Shown: positions 8,137-17,830 of the stretch, in pieces | Layout: every line of letters starts with the position of its first letter | How positions within the stretch are numbered: the first letter of the stretch is position 1 | Assembly (NCBI GenBank): GCA_040769385.1 | Contig: JAXGLD010000003.1 | Coordinates: 62,001-126,000, forward strand | Source: PHAA01 sp022706565 | Lineage (GTDB): Bacteria; Bacillota; Syntrophomonadia; Syntrophomonadales; Syntrophomonadaceae | Reading direction: 5' to 3' | DNA: 64,000 nucleotides | The notes under the pieces: model-generated | The model's database searches: none | Seen by the model: the letters and a program-made list of their open reading frames with translations, nothing else | What the model was told of the DNA's origin: nothing | Program-made: the position numbers and the translations under genes

Positions 8137-10224
8137 ATGCAGGATATAACAACTGGATTAAACGACCGTCAGAGGGAAGCGGTCTTTCATTTTGACGGGC
8201 CTTGTATGGTCCTGGCCGGAGCCGGCAGCGGTAAAACCCGGGTTTTGACCAGCCGCATCGGCTGTCTGATCGACAGCGGGGTGTGGCCTGATTCCATCCT
8301 GGCCATAACCTTCACCAACAAGGCGGCCAAGGAAATGAGGGATCGGGTGGCACGGCTCATCCCCGATTACAGTGGGCACTGGATCCAGACTTTCCATGCC
8401 GCCTGTTACAAGATCCTGCGCATGGATATTCACAATCTTGGCTATGACCGCGGTTTTGCCATTCTGGGAGAGAGCGAAAGCAAGTCCCTGATCAAAGAGA
8501 TTCTCAAGGAAGAAAACGATTACGAGACCAAACCCGATGATGTGATGTATATAATCAAACAAGCCAAGAACAGCATGGCTAAGCCCGAAAAGTATTATCA
8601 GGAACTGCAGCGGCCTACTTGGGTGCGGGACAAGTATCTGCATGTCCACCGCCTTTATAATGCCCGCTTGAAGGAATACAATGCCCTCGACTTTGAAGAC
8701 CTGATTCTGCTGTGCATTCGCTTGTTCAAGGAGTATCCAGAGGTACTGCAGAAGTACCAGGAACGTTTCCAGTATGTGATGGTGGATGAGTACCAGGACA
8801 CCAACAAAGCCCAGTACGAATTGGCCAATTTGCTGGCGGCCCGGCACCGCAACCTGTTCGTGGTCGGGGATCCCGACCAGTCCATATATAGCTGGCGGGG
8901 AGCGGATCCAGGTAATGTCAAACGTTTCCTGCACGATTATCCCGATGCCCACCTGGTCAAGCTGGAGAAGAATTATCGTTCCAGACGCCACATCATCGAC
9001 GCCGCCAACGCGGTCATCTGCCACAACCAGGATCGGGAGGAAAAGCAGCTCCATACCGACAATCCCGAGGGCGGCAAAATAATATATTTTTGTGCCGGGG
9101 ATAGTTTTCAGGAGGCTCAGTTTATCGCCAATGCCATTACCGATCTGGTCGACCGGGAGGGCCGGCACTACGGGGAGTGCGCCATCTTTTACCGTACTCA
9201 CGCCCAGTCCCGTATCATCGAGGAGGCCCTGCTGAGCAAATATATTCCCTACCGCATCATCGGCGCCCGGAAATTCTACGAGCGTAAGGAGATCCGGGAC
9301 ATGGTGGCCTATTTGAAATTGATCTGCAATAAAAACGATCGGCTGAGCTTCCGCCGGGTGATCAACACCCCACGGCGGGGGATCGGTGAAAAAACAGTTG
9401 AAAAGCTCGAAGAGACTGCTCTTAAAGAGGGAATAGCGGTACTGGAGATTCTGCCGCGAGCGGCTGAAATCAACGGTATCAGCAAAAAGATGGCGGCAGT
9501 GCTGACCGACTTTTACGGCATGATGAGCTATTTTGCCAGCCTTAACGAGTCCGGGGCGTCCGTGCGGGAGATCCTGGACCAGGTTATGGAAATGAGCGGC
9601 TATATGGATGACCTCAAGAAAACCAATGGTGCCGATGCACAAGCTCGCATCGACAACCTGTTGGAATTAAGGTCGCTAACGGTGGAATTCGAAAACGAGG
9701 GAATGGAGGGCCTGGAGGATTTCCTGGCCCGCATCGCCCTGGTGCAGGATACCGATGAGATCGATCATAATGACACGGTGGTAATGATGACCTACCACGG
9801 AGCCAAGGGTCTGGAATTTCCGACTGTATTCATGACCGGAATGGAGGAAGGCGTTTTTCCTTCCTACCGGGTCGAATCCCCGGAAGAGATGGAGGAGGAG
9901 CGGCGGCTTTGTTATGTGGGCATCACCCGGGCTCAGGAACGCCTGTACCTTACCAACGCAGTATCACGCCTGCTGTACGGGTATGAGCGAAATAATCCTC
10001 CCTCCCGGTTTCTGCAGGAGATACCCCAGGACCTGCTGGAAGCCCCCTCGGAAAAGAAGAGGGTGCGGGGGCCGCTGTTTGAGGGCGACACCGTCATCCA
10101 CAAGAAGTTTGGAGTCGGCCTGGTGCTGAAACTGACCGAGGATGATATCGCAGTGGTCGATTTTGAAAGGGCTGGCACCCGTATGCTGCGTTTAGATATG
10201 GCCCCTTTGGAAAAGATAGTATAG
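8137..10224 (+). CDS. pcrA: UvrD/PcrA-family 3'-5' DNA helicase
   Basis: This superfamily 1A helicase acts in repair and in displacing proteins from DNA. The 695-residue protein has Walker A GAGSGKT (28-34), Walker B DEYQDTN, GDPDQSIYSWRGA (motif III region), TYHGAKGLEFPTV (motif V) and VGITRAQERLYL (motif VI). A C-terminal Tudor-like domain (HKKFGVGLVLKL onward) is of the kind that contacts RNA polymerase in PcrA. ATG 8137 (MQDITTGLNDRQ) is preferred; the frame stays open upstream to 7984 but that extension overlaps the his terminator and is not family-like. pcrA followed by ligA is the usual Firmicutes order. Confidence 0.95.
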   Translation: MQDITTGLNDRQREAVFHFDGPCMVLAGAGSGKTRVLTSRIGCLIDSGVWPDSILAITFTNKAAKEMRDRVARLIPDYSGHWIQTFHAACYKILRMDIHNLGYDRGFAILGESESKSLIKEILKEENDYETKPDDVMYIIKQAKNSMAKPEKYYQELQRPTWVRDKYLHVHRLYNARLKEYNALDFEDLILLCIRLFKEYPEVLQKYQERFQYVMVDEYQDTNKAQYELANLLAARHRNLFVVGDPDQSIYSWRGADPGNVKRFLHDYPDAHLVKLEKNYRSRRHIIDAANAVICHNQDREEKQLHTDNPEGGKIIYFCAGDSFQEAQFIANAITDLVDREGRHYGECAIFYRTHAQSRIIEEALLSKYIPYRIIGARKFYERKEIRDMVAYLKLICNKNDRLSFRRVINTPRRGIGEKTVEKLEETALKEGIAVLEILPRAAEINGISKKMAAVLTDFYGMMSYFASLNESGASVREILDQVMEMSGYMDDLKKTNGADAQARIDNLLELRSLTVEFENEGMEGLEDFLARIALVQDTDEIDHNDTVVMMTYHGAKGLEFPTVFMTGMEEGVFPSYRVESPEEMEEERRLCYVGITRAQERLYLTNAVSRLLYGYERNNPPSRFLQEIPQDLLEAPSEKKRVRGPLFEGDTVIHKKFGVGLVLKLTEDDIAVVDFERAGTRMLRLDMAPLEKIV

Positions 10225-10270
10225 TAGGGAAGCAAGAGGACCATCCGAGACCGTAGAAAATTTTAAGTAG

Positions 10271-10335
10271 GGTGTGCATAAGTACATTGGCGAACGTTAA
10301 GCGACAGCGTGTAAGCCAATGTACTTATGCATACC
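10271..10335 (+). repeat. Dispersed palindromic repeat, copy 2
   Basis: This 65-bp palindrome lies in the pcrA-ligA gap. The left arm GGTGTGCATAAGTACATTGG pairs with the right arm (10315-10335) almost without mismatch. The central ACGTTAAGCGACAGCGT (10294-10310) is identical to copies 1 and 3. Arm bases differ from the other copies but change in step on both sides, so pairing is kept. The flanking homology shared by copies 1 and 3 is not evident here. Confidence 0.8.
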
Positions 10336-10387
10336 TCCGTTCCTTTGCTTCACCCCTGTTTCAAAAACCGCTTAAGGAGGTTGGCTC

Positions 10388-12367
10388 TTGAGCGATGTAA
10401 AGGCTCGCCTGGAAGAACTGCGGGAGGCCATCCGCAAGCATGAATACCAATACTACGTTCTTGATGAGCCCCTGATAAGCGATTCCGAGTTCGACCAACT
10501 GATGCAGGAACTGCTGCATCTGGAGGATTTGTATCCGGAGCTGGTCACCCCTGATTCCCCTTCCCAGCGAGTGGGCGGGGAAGCCCGGGCTGGTTTGTCC
10601 ACCATTGTGCATCGTACTCCCTTGCTGAGCCTGGACAACGCTTTCTCGCTGGCTGATCTGCAGGCCTTCGACCGGCGCATAAGCAAGGTGGTAGTCCCCT
10701 CCTACATGGCTGAACTTAAGATCGACGGGGTCTCGATAGCCCTGGTCTACGACAACGGGATGCTGGTCAGCGCCGCCACCCGCGGTGATGGACTGCTGGG
10801 CGAGGATGTCACCCTCAACGTACGAACTATCAAGTCTATACCTCTGCAGCTGCGCTCCCCGGTGCCCCGTCTGGAAGTGCGGGGCGAGATATTCATGCCC
10901 AAGAGCGAATTCGTGCGGTTGAACCGGGAGCGGGAGGAGAGGGGAGAAAGGGTTTTTGCCAATCCCCGCAACGCCGCCGCCGGTTCCCTGCGCCAATTGG
11001 ACCCCAAAATAACTGCCAGCCGCGCCCTGTCCGCCTACATATATGACATAACCCATATCGAAGGAGAGAACATACAAACCCAAGAGCAGGCCCTGGCCTT
11101 CCTGCAGGAACAGAGCATTCCGGTCAATCCGGCCTACCGTCTCTGTAACAGCATCGAGGAAGTTTTCGACTATTGCCGGCAATATGAAGAGGAGCGCCAC
11201 AGTCTGCCCTACGAGATAGATGGAGCGGTGGTAAAGCTCAACCCCTTCGGTCCCCGCCGGGAGCTGGGCCAGACCGCCAAGAGCCCGCGCTGGGCCATTG
11301 CCTACAAATTTTTGGCCGAGGAAAAAGAGACCATCGTCAAAGGGTGTGAACTTAATGTGGGCCGGACCGGTATCATCGCTCCCACCGCCCTGCTGGAACC
11401 GGTATCCTTGGCGGGTACCACGGTCAGCCGGGCCAGCCTGCATAATTTCGACCTGGTTAGGGATAAGGACATCCGCATCGGTGATACGGTGCTGGTTCAC
11501 AAGGCCGGGGATATCATCCCCGAAGTGATCCGGCCTGTGGTGGAGAAGCGTACCGGGCGCGAAGAGCTGATTAGTCCCCCCGTTCATTGTCCCAGCTGCG
11601 GCAGCCGGGCGATCAGACCGGAGGGAGAGGCGGCCTGGCGCTGCGAGAACCTGAACTGCCCGGCTCGTTTGATTGAGAGCCTGGTGTTCTTTGCTTCCCG
11701 CGACGCCATGGATATTGACGGACTGGGGCCGGCCCTGATAGAGCAGCTGGTGGCGCAGGGATTGGTAGCCAACATCGCCGATCTGTATGAGCTGGACAAG
11801 GACACTGTTGCCAGCCTGGAGCGCATGGGGACCAAATCAGCGGACAACCTGATGAAGGCCATCGAGAACAGCAAGAGCCGGCCCCTGCATCGGCTGATCA
11901 CCGCGTTGGGGATAAGGCATATCGGCCTGAAGACAGCCCGTACCTTGACTACGGTGATCAGAGATATGGAGCGATTTAAAAACATTACCGCTGCGGAATT
12001 GGTGCAGATACCCGAAATAGGACCGAAAATGGCGGAAAGCCTGGTCAGTTTTTTTCACGAGCCCCACAACCTGGCCATGCTGGAGAGGCTGGCCGCCGCT
12101 GGCCTCAACATGCAGGAACCGGAAGCTGCTGAGACGGGGGGGCGCCTGGCCGGAAAGACGTTTGTCCTGACCGGTACTCTCGAATCGATGAGCCGCAGCC
12201 AGGCCGGCGAAAGGATCATGGCCCTGGGGGGTAAGACCAGTTCCAGCGTGAGCAAGAGCACTGACTACGTGGTGGTCGGTTCGGAGCCGGGCAGCAAATA
12301 TGACAAGGCCCGGCAGCTGGGAGTGAAGATATTGAGCGAGGATGAATTCCTGGCTCTACTGGATTAG
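10388..12367 (+). CDS. ligA: NAD-dependent DNA ligase
   Basis: LigA seals nicks using NAD and is the essential replicative ligase of bacteria. The 659-residue protein has, in order, an N-terminal Ia domain, the adenylation domain with AELKIDGVS (Lys111), an OB fold, a four-cysteine zinc finger (CPSCGSRAIRP then CENLNCPA), helix-hairpin-helix repeats (GIRHIGLKTA, IPEIGPKMAES) and a C-terminal BRCT domain (LAGKTFVLTGTLESM). The start is TTG 10388 with AAGGAGG (10374-10380) 7 bp upstream. It follows pcrA across a gap occupied by repeat copy 2. Confidence 0.97.
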   Translation: MSDVKARLEELREAIRKHEYQYYVLDEPLISDSEFDQLMQELLHLEDLYPELVTPDSPSQRVGGEARAGLSTIVHRTPLLSLDNAFSLADLQAFDRRISKVVVPSYMAELKIDGVSIALVYDNGMLVSAATRGDGLLGEDVTLNVRTIKSIPLQLRSPVPRLEVRGEIFMPKSEFVRLNREREERGERVFANPRNAAAGSLRQLDPKITASRALSAYIYDITHIEGENIQTQEQALAFLQEQSIPVNPAYRLCNSIEEVFDYCRQYEEERHSLPYEIDGAVVKLNPFGPRRELGQTAKSPRWAIAYKFLAEEKETIVKGCELNVGRTGIIAPTALLEPVSLAGTTVSRASLHNFDLVRDKDIRIGDTVLVHKAGDIIPEVIRPVVEKRTGREELISPPVHCPSCGSRAIRPEGEAAWRCENLNCPARLIESLVFFASRDAMDIDGLGPALIEQLVAQGLVANIADLYELDKDTVASLERMGTKSADNLMKAIENSKSRPLHRLITALGIRHIGLKTARTLTTVIRDMERFKNITAAELVQIPEIGPKMAESLVSFFHEPHNLAMLERLAAAGLNMQEPEAAETGGRLAGKTFVLTGTLESMSRSQAGERIMALGGKTSSSVSKSTDYVVVGSEPGSKYDKARQLGVKILSEDEFLALLD

Positions 12368-12450
12368 AGTCTGACGAAATCAGTCGTCGCATGCAAGTTT
12401 CGCGCTTGTCATCGCCAAATAGTTGCAATAAAATAAATACTAGTTTTCAA

Positions 12451-12479
12451 GCCATCCCCATTCCTGTGCCGGGGATGGC
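12451..12479. other. Perfect 9-bp hairpin in the ligA-DUF554 gap
   Basis: GCCATCCCC (12451-12459) is perfectly complementary to GGGGATGGC (12471-12479). No clear T-run follows on either strand. It may be a weak terminator or leader stem, and it argues that translation of the next gene starts after it. Confidence 0.55.
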
Positions 12480-12513
12480 TTCGACATTGTACTCGAGCGG
12501 GGAGGACGGGGCG

Positions 12514-13218
12514 TTGACCGGGACCATTATAAACGCGGTGACCATCATTCTAGCGGGCTTGATTGGATTGGCATTCCGCAAGGGAATCCCGGCCAACATC
12601 AGCCGCACCATGCAGGACGGCTTGGGGCTGCTGATCGCCGCCATTGGCATGCAATACGCATTCAAGGCGGACAGCATCGCCCTGGTAGGGGTCTGTCTGG
12701 CTTTGGGGGCAGTATGGGGGGAATGGCAGCGCTGGGAAAACCGCCTGGAAAACCTGGGAGTCCGCTTGGAACGGGCTATCGGCGGCAATCAAGCGGGCCA
12801 GGGAGAAAACCTGTTTGTGAAGGGATTTGTATCCGCCACCCTGCTGTTTTGTGTGGGCGCGATGGCCATTGTGGGTTCGCTGCAGGACGGTTTGACGCAC
12901 AACTATGAAATCCTGCTGGTGAAATCCATGCTGGATGGCATATTCGCCATGCTATTTGCAGCCAGTATGGGGGTGGGGGTGCTTTTCTCAGCCCTGCCGC
13001 TCTTCCTGTACCAGGGCTCGATCAGTATGGCCGCCGGATTCCTCAAACCCCTGCTCAACGATCCCATGCTCAACAATATCACTGCCCTGGGCGGGGTATT
13101 GATAATGGGGATAGGATTAAATGCCCTGGGGATCACCAGGATCAAGGTAGCCAACCTGCTGCCGGGACTGTTTCTAGTACCCGTGGCCATGGCGGTTGTA
13201 AACGCCTGGCCCTGGTGA
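12514..13218 (+). CDS. DUF554 family membrane protein
   Basis: The family (YdfK/YqgA type) is a conserved polytopic membrane protein of unknown function. The N-terminus LTGTIINAVTIILAGLIGL matches the family's usual opening. Five to seven hydrophobic segments follow, with the acidic DSIALVGVCLALGAVWGEW region between the first ones and a conserved GVGVLFSALPLFLYQGS. The start is probably TTG 12514, about 10 bp after GGGGAGG. The frame extends upstream to 12391, but that part overlaps a strong hairpin and is not hydrophobic. About 234 residues. Nothing indicates a specific transported substrate. Confidence 0.8.
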   Translation: MTGTIINAVTIILAGLIGLAFRKGIPANISRTMQDGLGLLIAAIGMQYAFKADSIALVGVCLALGAVWGEWQRWENRLENLGVRLERAIGGNQAGQGENLFVKGFVSATLLFCVGAMAIVGSLQDGLTHNYEILLVKSMLDGIFAMLFAASMGVGVLFSALPLFLYQGSISMAAGFLKPLLNDPMLNNITALGGVLIMGIGLNALGITRIKVANLLPGLFLVPVAMAVVNAWPW

Positions 13219-13288
13219 CAGACCAGGCTAAACCCGGTGCCGGCCATGACTGTATACAATGGCAATATTAGTGAATTCCCCGCCTATT

Positions 13289-13297
13289 TGATATAAT
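13289..13297 (+). promoter_or_regulatory. Extended -10 promoter for gatCAB
   Basis: TGATATAAT combines an extended TG with a consensus TATAAT (13292-13297), 36 bp before the gatC ATG. A -35 box is weak (TTAGTG, 18 bp upstream). Confidence 0.55.
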
Positions 13298-13332
13298 TAT
13301 CAACGTATGAAAAGACTCGAGGAGGAATTGGA

Positions 13333-13617
13333 ATGGCCTTGACTATAAAGGAAGTTGAGCATGTGGCCCAGTTGGCCCGTCTGAACCTGACCGAAGAGGA
13401 AAAGATCAAATTTACCGAACAGCTCAGCTCTATCCTCAATTATGCGGATACCCTCAAAGCCATCCCTACTGAAGGCATTGAACCCCTCACCCATATCCTG
13501 CCCATAAACAATGTCTTCCGGGAGGATCAGCCGGGGCCCAGTATGGATCGGGAAGAGATACTGGCCAACGCTCCGCTGGCTGAAGATTACCAATATAAAG
13601 TGCCCAAGATTATGTAG
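13333..13617 (+). CDS. gatC: Glutamyl/aspartyl-tRNA amidotransferase subunit C
   Basis: GatC is the small scaffold subunit that wraps around GatA and GatB in the complex that makes Gln-tRNA(Gln) and Asn-tRNA(Asn) from mischarged precursors. The 94-residue protein has the typical opening TIKEVEHVAQLARLNLTEEE, a helical middle and the conserved tail (ILANAPLAEDYQYKVPKI). GAGGAGG lies 6-12 bp before ATG 13333. It is the first gene of gatCAB and probably has its own promoter just upstream. Confidence 0.95.
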   Translation: MALTIKEVEHVAQLARLNLTEEEKIKFTEQLSSILNYADTLKAIPTEGIEPLTHILPINNVFREDQPGPSMDREEILANAPLAEDYQYKVPKIM

Positions 13618-13631
13618 AGGAGGTCAGTCAG

Positions 13632-15086
13632 GTGGAACTGCATGAGCTGACTGTACATGAGTTGCAGGAATTATTGGCCGGTGGGAAAACCTCGTCGGAA
13701 GAGATAGTAAAATCGCTCTTGGCCCGCATCGACGCAGTCGAAGGGGAGGTAAAATCGTTTATCACCTTGACCGGTGAGCAGGCTCTCGACAAGGCCCGCC
13801 GGGTCGATGCCAAAGGCAATTACCAGGGCATAGCCGGCATACCGATGGGACTCAAGGATAACATCTGCACCCGCGGGATTAAGACTACCTGCGGCTCCAG
13901 GATGCTGGCCGATTTTGTCCCCCCTTACGAATCTACCGTTTCTAGCCGCCTGGACCAGCACGATAGCATCTTGATGGGCAAGCTCAATATGGACGAGTTT
14001 GCCATGGGATCGTCGACGGAGAATTCAGCCTTCTTTCCCACCCGCAATCCATGGGATCTTACCAAGGTACCCGGGGGTTCATCCGGAGGTTCGGCGGCTG
14101 CGGTAGCCGCCGGCCAGATCCCCTTCAGCCTGGGCTCGGATACCGGCGGATCTATCCGCCAACCGGCAGCATACTGCGGAGTGGTGGGGATGAAGCCGAC
14201 CTATGGGCGGGTATCCCGCTGGGGGGTAGTAGCCTATGCCTCTTCTCTGGACCAGGTGGGGGTACTCAGCAAGGATGTGCGGGACAACGCCATGATTATG
14301 CAGATCATCGCCGGTCATGATCCCCTTGATTCCAACTGTGTCAGTCTGGCAGTGCCTGATTATACAGCGGGCCTGGATGGTTCGGTCAAAGGAATGCGCA
14401 TCGCTTATCCGCGCGAATACTTTGGCGCCGGAGTGGATGAATCGATTCGGGTCCTGATCATGCAGGCCCTTAAGAAATATGAGGAATTAGGAGCCATAGT
14501 GGAGGAGGTATCGCTGCCTCACAGTGAATACGCCCTGCCCGCCTATTACCTGGTGGGTCCGGCTGAAGCCAGCGCCAATCTGGCCTGTTTCGACGGAGTA
14601 AGGTTCGGCTACCGGGACCAAACTGCCGAGAACGTGGTGGATATGTTCTCTCTGACCCGTGCTCATGGCTTCGGGGATGAAGTGAAGCGGCGCATCATGC
14701 TGGGCACCTATGCCTTAAGTTCCGGTTATTACGACGCATATTACCTTAAAGCCCTGAAGGTAAGACGGCTTATCGCTGAGGACTTTGCCAAGGTATTCAA
14801 TGATTATGACATTATTGCAGCGCCGACCACACCCACCACCGCCTTCGCGCTGGGGGAGCAGAGCGGCGATCTCCTGACCATATACATGAATGACATCCTG
14901 ACTGTCCCGGTGAACATGGCGGGGCTGCCGGGTATGTCCATCCCCTGTGGGTTTGCCGGGGGACTGCCGGTGGGCATGCAGATCATCGGCAAGGCCTTCG
15001 ATGAGGCGACGATTTATAAAGCCGCCTATGCTTTCGAGCAGAATACCGATTTTCATACCATCAAACCGCAGCTGGGGGTGAAATAG
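13632..15086 (+). CDS. gatA: Glutamyl/aspartyl-tRNA amidotransferase subunit A
   Basis: GatA is the amidase subunit that releases ammonia from glutamine. The 484-residue protein has the amidase-signature Ser-cisSer-Lys triad: Lys in MGLKDNICTRG (near 75), the glycine/serine stretch PGGSSGGSAAAVAAG (about 148-162) and the nucleophile region GSDTGGSIRQPAAYCG (about 173-188). The start is GTG 13632 with AGGAGG 9 bp upstream. It is 14 bp after gatC and its stop touches the gatB ATG. Confidence 0.96.
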   Translation: MELHELTVHELQELLAGGKTSSEEIVKSLLARIDAVEGEVKSFITLTGEQALDKARRVDAKGNYQGIAGIPMGLKDNICTRGIKTTCGSRMLADFVPPYESTVSSRLDQHDSILMGKLNMDEFAMGSSTENSAFFPTRNPWDLTKVPGGSSGGSAAAVAAGQIPFSLGSDTGGSIRQPAAYCGVVGMKPTYGRVSRWGVVAYASSLDQVGVLSKDVRDNAMIMQIIAGHDPLDSNCVSLAVPDYTAGLDGSVKGMRIAYPREYFGAGVDESIRVLIMQALKKYEELGAIVEEVSLPHSEYALPAYYLVGPAEASANLACFDGVRFGYRDQTAENVVDMFSLTRAHGFGDEVKRRIMLGTYALSSGYYDAYYLKALKVRRLIAEDFAKVFNDYDIIAAPTTPTTAFALGEQSGDLLTIYMNDILTVPVNMAGLPGMSIPCGFAGGLPVGMQIIGKAFDEATIYKAAYAFEQNTDFHTIKPQLGVK

Positions 15087-16535
15087 ATGAGCACGGGTTA
15101 TGAAGTAGTTGTCGGCCTGGAGGTCCATGCCGAGCTCAAGACCCAGACCAAGATTTTTTGTTCCTGCTCCACTGCCTTCGGAGCTGAACCCAACCGACAG
15201 ACCTGTCCGATTTGCTCCGGTTTCCCGGGGATGCTGCCGGTGCTCAACCGCCATGTGGTGGAACTGGCCATCCGCGCCGGGCTGGCTCTTAACTGCGAAA
15301 TCCCGCCCATGTGCAAGTTCGACCGGAAAAACTATTTCTATCCGGACCTGCCTCATGGTTATCAGGTTTCGCAATTCGATTTTCCGGTCTGCAAACGGGG
15401 CTATGTGGATATAGATGTTAAAGGCCAGAAGAAACGGGTAGGCGTTACCAGAGCCCATATGGAGGAAGATGCCGGCAAACTGGTACACCAGGGTGACATC
15501 ACCACCACGCCCTTTTCCCTGGTGGATTTGAACCGCAGCGGGATGCCGCTGCTGGAGATCGTATCCGAGCCGGATATGCGCTCCGCCCAGGAAGCCAGAG
15601 CCTATCTGGAAAAATTGCGTTCCATGTTGTTGTTTGCCGGGGTCTCGGACTGCAAGATGCAGGAAGGATCGCTGCGCTGTGACGCCAACGTTTCGGTGCG
15701 CCCCTTCGGTCAGCAAGAATACGGAACCCGCTGCGAAATCAAGAACCTTAACTCGTTCCGGGCCCTGGAAAGAGCTATTGAATATGAGGCCAAACGGCAT
15801 ATGGAAGCCCTGGAGGATGGGATTGAGATCATCCAGGAGACCCGCACCTGGGATGAGGAGAAACAGGTGACTCGCTCCATGCGCTCCAAGGAAGAAGCCC
15901 ACGATTACCGTTATTTCCCTGAGCCTGACCTGCCGCCCCTATTTATCAGCCGGGAATGGGTGGATGAGGTAAGGGCCGCCCTGCCGGAGATGCCCGAACA
16001 AGCCCAGCAGCGTTTGGCAGAGGTTTATGGCTTGCCTGATTACGATGCTGCTTTCCTGACCCTGACTCCGGAGACCCTGGACTTTTTCGACCGGTGTATG
16101 CAGGATTATCCCGATGCCAAGACCATCTCCAACTGGATGATGGGGGAATTCAGCCGGTTGCTGAACCAGAACAACCTGGAAATCGGGGACAGCCGACTCA
16201 CTCCCGACCACCTGGTGCAGATGCTGCGCCTGGTGGATGACGGAACTATCAGCGGCAAGATGGCCAAAACAGTCTTCGAGGAGATGTTTAACAGCGGGCA
16301 AAAGCCCCAGGAGGTCATCAAGGAAAAGGGACTGGTACAGATTTCTGACGCCGATACCTTGCAGCCGCTGATAGAAGATATTGTAAAGGCCAATCCCAAG
16401 GTGGTGGAGGACTACAAGAGCGGTAAGGGCAAAGCGATGGGTTTCTTCGTGGGCCAGATCATGAAGGCTACCAAGGGTCAAGCCAACCCGGCTCTGGTCA
16501 ATGAGCTGCTCAAGAAGACACTGGATGACATATAA
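15087..16535 (+). CDS. gatB: Aspartyl/glutamyl-tRNA amidotransferase subunit B
   Basis: GatB activates the mischarged Glu or Asp with ATP and receives ammonia from GatA. The 482-residue protein shows the family pattern: EVVVGLEVHAELKT, zinc-site cysteines in FCSCSTAF and CPICSGFPG, NYFYPDLPHGYQVSQ, and RCEIKNLNSFRALERA. A C-terminal YqeY-like tRNA-binding tail (from about residue 330, ending NPALVNELLKKTL) completes it. ATG 15087 directly follows the gatA stop. With no GlnRS or AsnRS seen, the organism probably relies on this route for at least one amide tRNA. Confidence 0.96.
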   Translation: MSTGYEVVVGLEVHAELKTQTKIFCSCSTAFGAEPNRQTCPICSGFPGMLPVLNRHVVELAIRAGLALNCEIPPMCKFDRKNYFYPDLPHGYQVSQFDFPVCKRGYVDIDVKGQKKRVGVTRAHMEEDAGKLVHQGDITTTPFSLVDLNRSGMPLLEIVSEPDMRSAQEARAYLEKLRSMLLFAGVSDCKMQEGSLRCDANVSVRPFGQQEYGTRCEIKNLNSFRALERAIEYEAKRHMEALEDGIEIIQETRTWDEEKQVTRSMRSKEEAHDYRYFPEPDLPPLFISREWVDEVRAALPEMPEQAQQRLAEVYGLPDYDAAFLTLTPETLDFFDRCMQDYPDAKTISNWMMGEFSRLLNQNNLEIGDSRLTPDHLVQMLRLVDDGTISGKMAKTVFEEMFNSGQKPQEVIKEKGLVQISDADTLQPLIEDIVKANPKVVEDYKSGKGKAMGFFVGQIMKATKGQANPALVNELLKKTLDDI

Positions 16536-16594
16536 TAGCCTAATCGGGAAAACCAAATGGAAATTTGAAATACAGAGGGGTAGGGGGAATTAAT

Positions 16595-17779
16595 ATGACT
16601 TGGACATTAATTAACCGAGACTGGTTCCTGGAACCGGACGTCAAAATACGGGTGGTGGATACAACCCTCCGCGACGGGGAGCAAACCGCCGGAGTGGTTT
16701 TTTCCAACGATGAAAAGGTGCGCATCGCCAGTTACCTGGATCAGATCGGTGTCGACCAGATCGAGGCTGGCATACCGGTGATGGGCGGATTTGAAAAGGA
16801 CTGCATCAAAGAGATTGTCAGGCTGGGGCTCAAGTCCAGCATTATGGCCTGGAACCGGGCGGTAATCAACGACATCAGAGAGTCCATCACCTGCGGCGTA
16901 GATGCGGTAGCGATCTCTATCAGCACCTCGGATATCCATATCGAGCATAAACTGCAGACCACCCGCGAGGATGTCCTGCGCCGCATGTCCGACGCGGTCA
17001 AGTTTGCCAAGGACAACGGGCTGTATGTCTCGGTCAATGCCGAGGACGCGTCCCGATCGGATTTGGAATATCTGACTGAATTCGCCCTGATTGCCAAACA
17101 TGCCGGGGCCGACCGGCTGCGTTATTGCGATACGGTGGGAATCCTGGACCCGATGAAGACCTTCCGGTACATCAAGACCCTGCATGATGCAGTGGGATTG
17201 GATATCGAGATGCATACTCACAACGATTTCGGCATGGCCACCGCCAATACCTTGGCCGGAATATATGCCGGGGCCAACCATGTCGGGGTCACCGTCAATG
17301 GACTAGGTGAAAGGGCCGGCAATGCCTCCCTGCAGGAAGTCATCATGGGTATCAAGCACCTGCTGAAGATCGGTGTCACCTATGACACCACCATGCTCCG
17401 GGAGGTGGCTATGTATGTAGCCCAGGCCTCCGGTCGGGATTTGGGACTCAACAATCCCATCGTCGGGTTGAATATCTTTGCTCATGAATCGGGCATCCAT
17501 GGTGACGGGGTGCTTAAGAACCCCTTGACCTATGAGGCTTTTCGGCCTGAGGAAGTGGGCCTGGAGAGACAGATCGTGATCGGCAAACACTCTGGTTCAG
17601 CCGCCATTAAATCCAAGTTCATGGAATACGGGGTTGAGCTCAGCGATGAAGATGCCCAGGAGATCCTGGCGCGTTGCCGGCAGATGGCTATCGATAAGAA
17701 ACGTTCCCTGTTCGATAAGGAAATGGCCTATATTTACAAAGGCTATCTGGCTGAACTGAAACGAAACCAGGCTGGCTAA
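16595..17779 (+). CDS. Homocitrate synthase/Re-citrate synthase family enzyme
   Basis: This DRE-TIM metallolyase (394 residues) condenses acetyl-CoA with a 2-oxo acid. Signatures are RVVDTTLRDGEQTAG near the N-terminus, the metal ligands in MHTHNDFGMATAN (about 207-219), NGLGERAGNAS and ESGIHGDGVLKNP. It resembles NifV-type homocitrate synthase and has no LeuA-type C-terminal regulatory domain. Because isocitrate dehydrogenase follows directly and no nif or lysine genes are present, a Re-type citrate synthase (oxaloacetate substrate) feeding glutamate synthesis is a good alternative. Sequence alone cannot separate the two. ATG 16595 has AGGGGG 7 bp upstream. Confidence 0.85.
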   Translation: MTWTLINRDWFLEPDVKIRVVDTTLRDGEQTAGVVFSNDEKVRIASYLDQIGVDQIEAGIPVMGGFEKDCIKEIVRLGLKSSIMAWNRAVINDIRESITCGVDAVAISISTSDIHIEHKLQTTREDVLRRMSDAVKFAKDNGLYVSVNAEDASRSDLEYLTEFALIAKHAGADRLRYCDTVGILDPMKTFRYIKTLHDAVGLDIEMHTHNDFGMATANTLAGIYAGANHVGVTVNGLGERAGNASLQEVIMGIKHLLKIGVTYDTTMLREVAMYVAQASGRDLGLNNPIVGLNIFAHESGIHGDGVLKNPLTYEAFRPEEVGLERQIVIGKHSGSAAIKSKFMEYGVELSDEDAQEILARCRQMAIDKKRSLFDKEMAYIYKGYLAELKRNQAG

Positions 17780-17830
17780 AAGGGCGGCTGGTTCCGCCAA
17801 GAAGATCGTATACCAACAAGGAGGATTAGC

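Noticed and set aside
8158..9642. 494-codon minus-strand frame
   Set aside because: Antisense shadow of pcrA; composition is that of reverse-complemented coding DNA.
12391..12513. Longer N-terminus for the DUF554 protein
   Set aside because: The extension covers a perfect hairpin, lacks hydrophobicity, and the family begins at the TGTIINA segment.
14715..15902. 395-codon minus-strand frame
   Set aside because: Antisense shadow of gatA and gatB.
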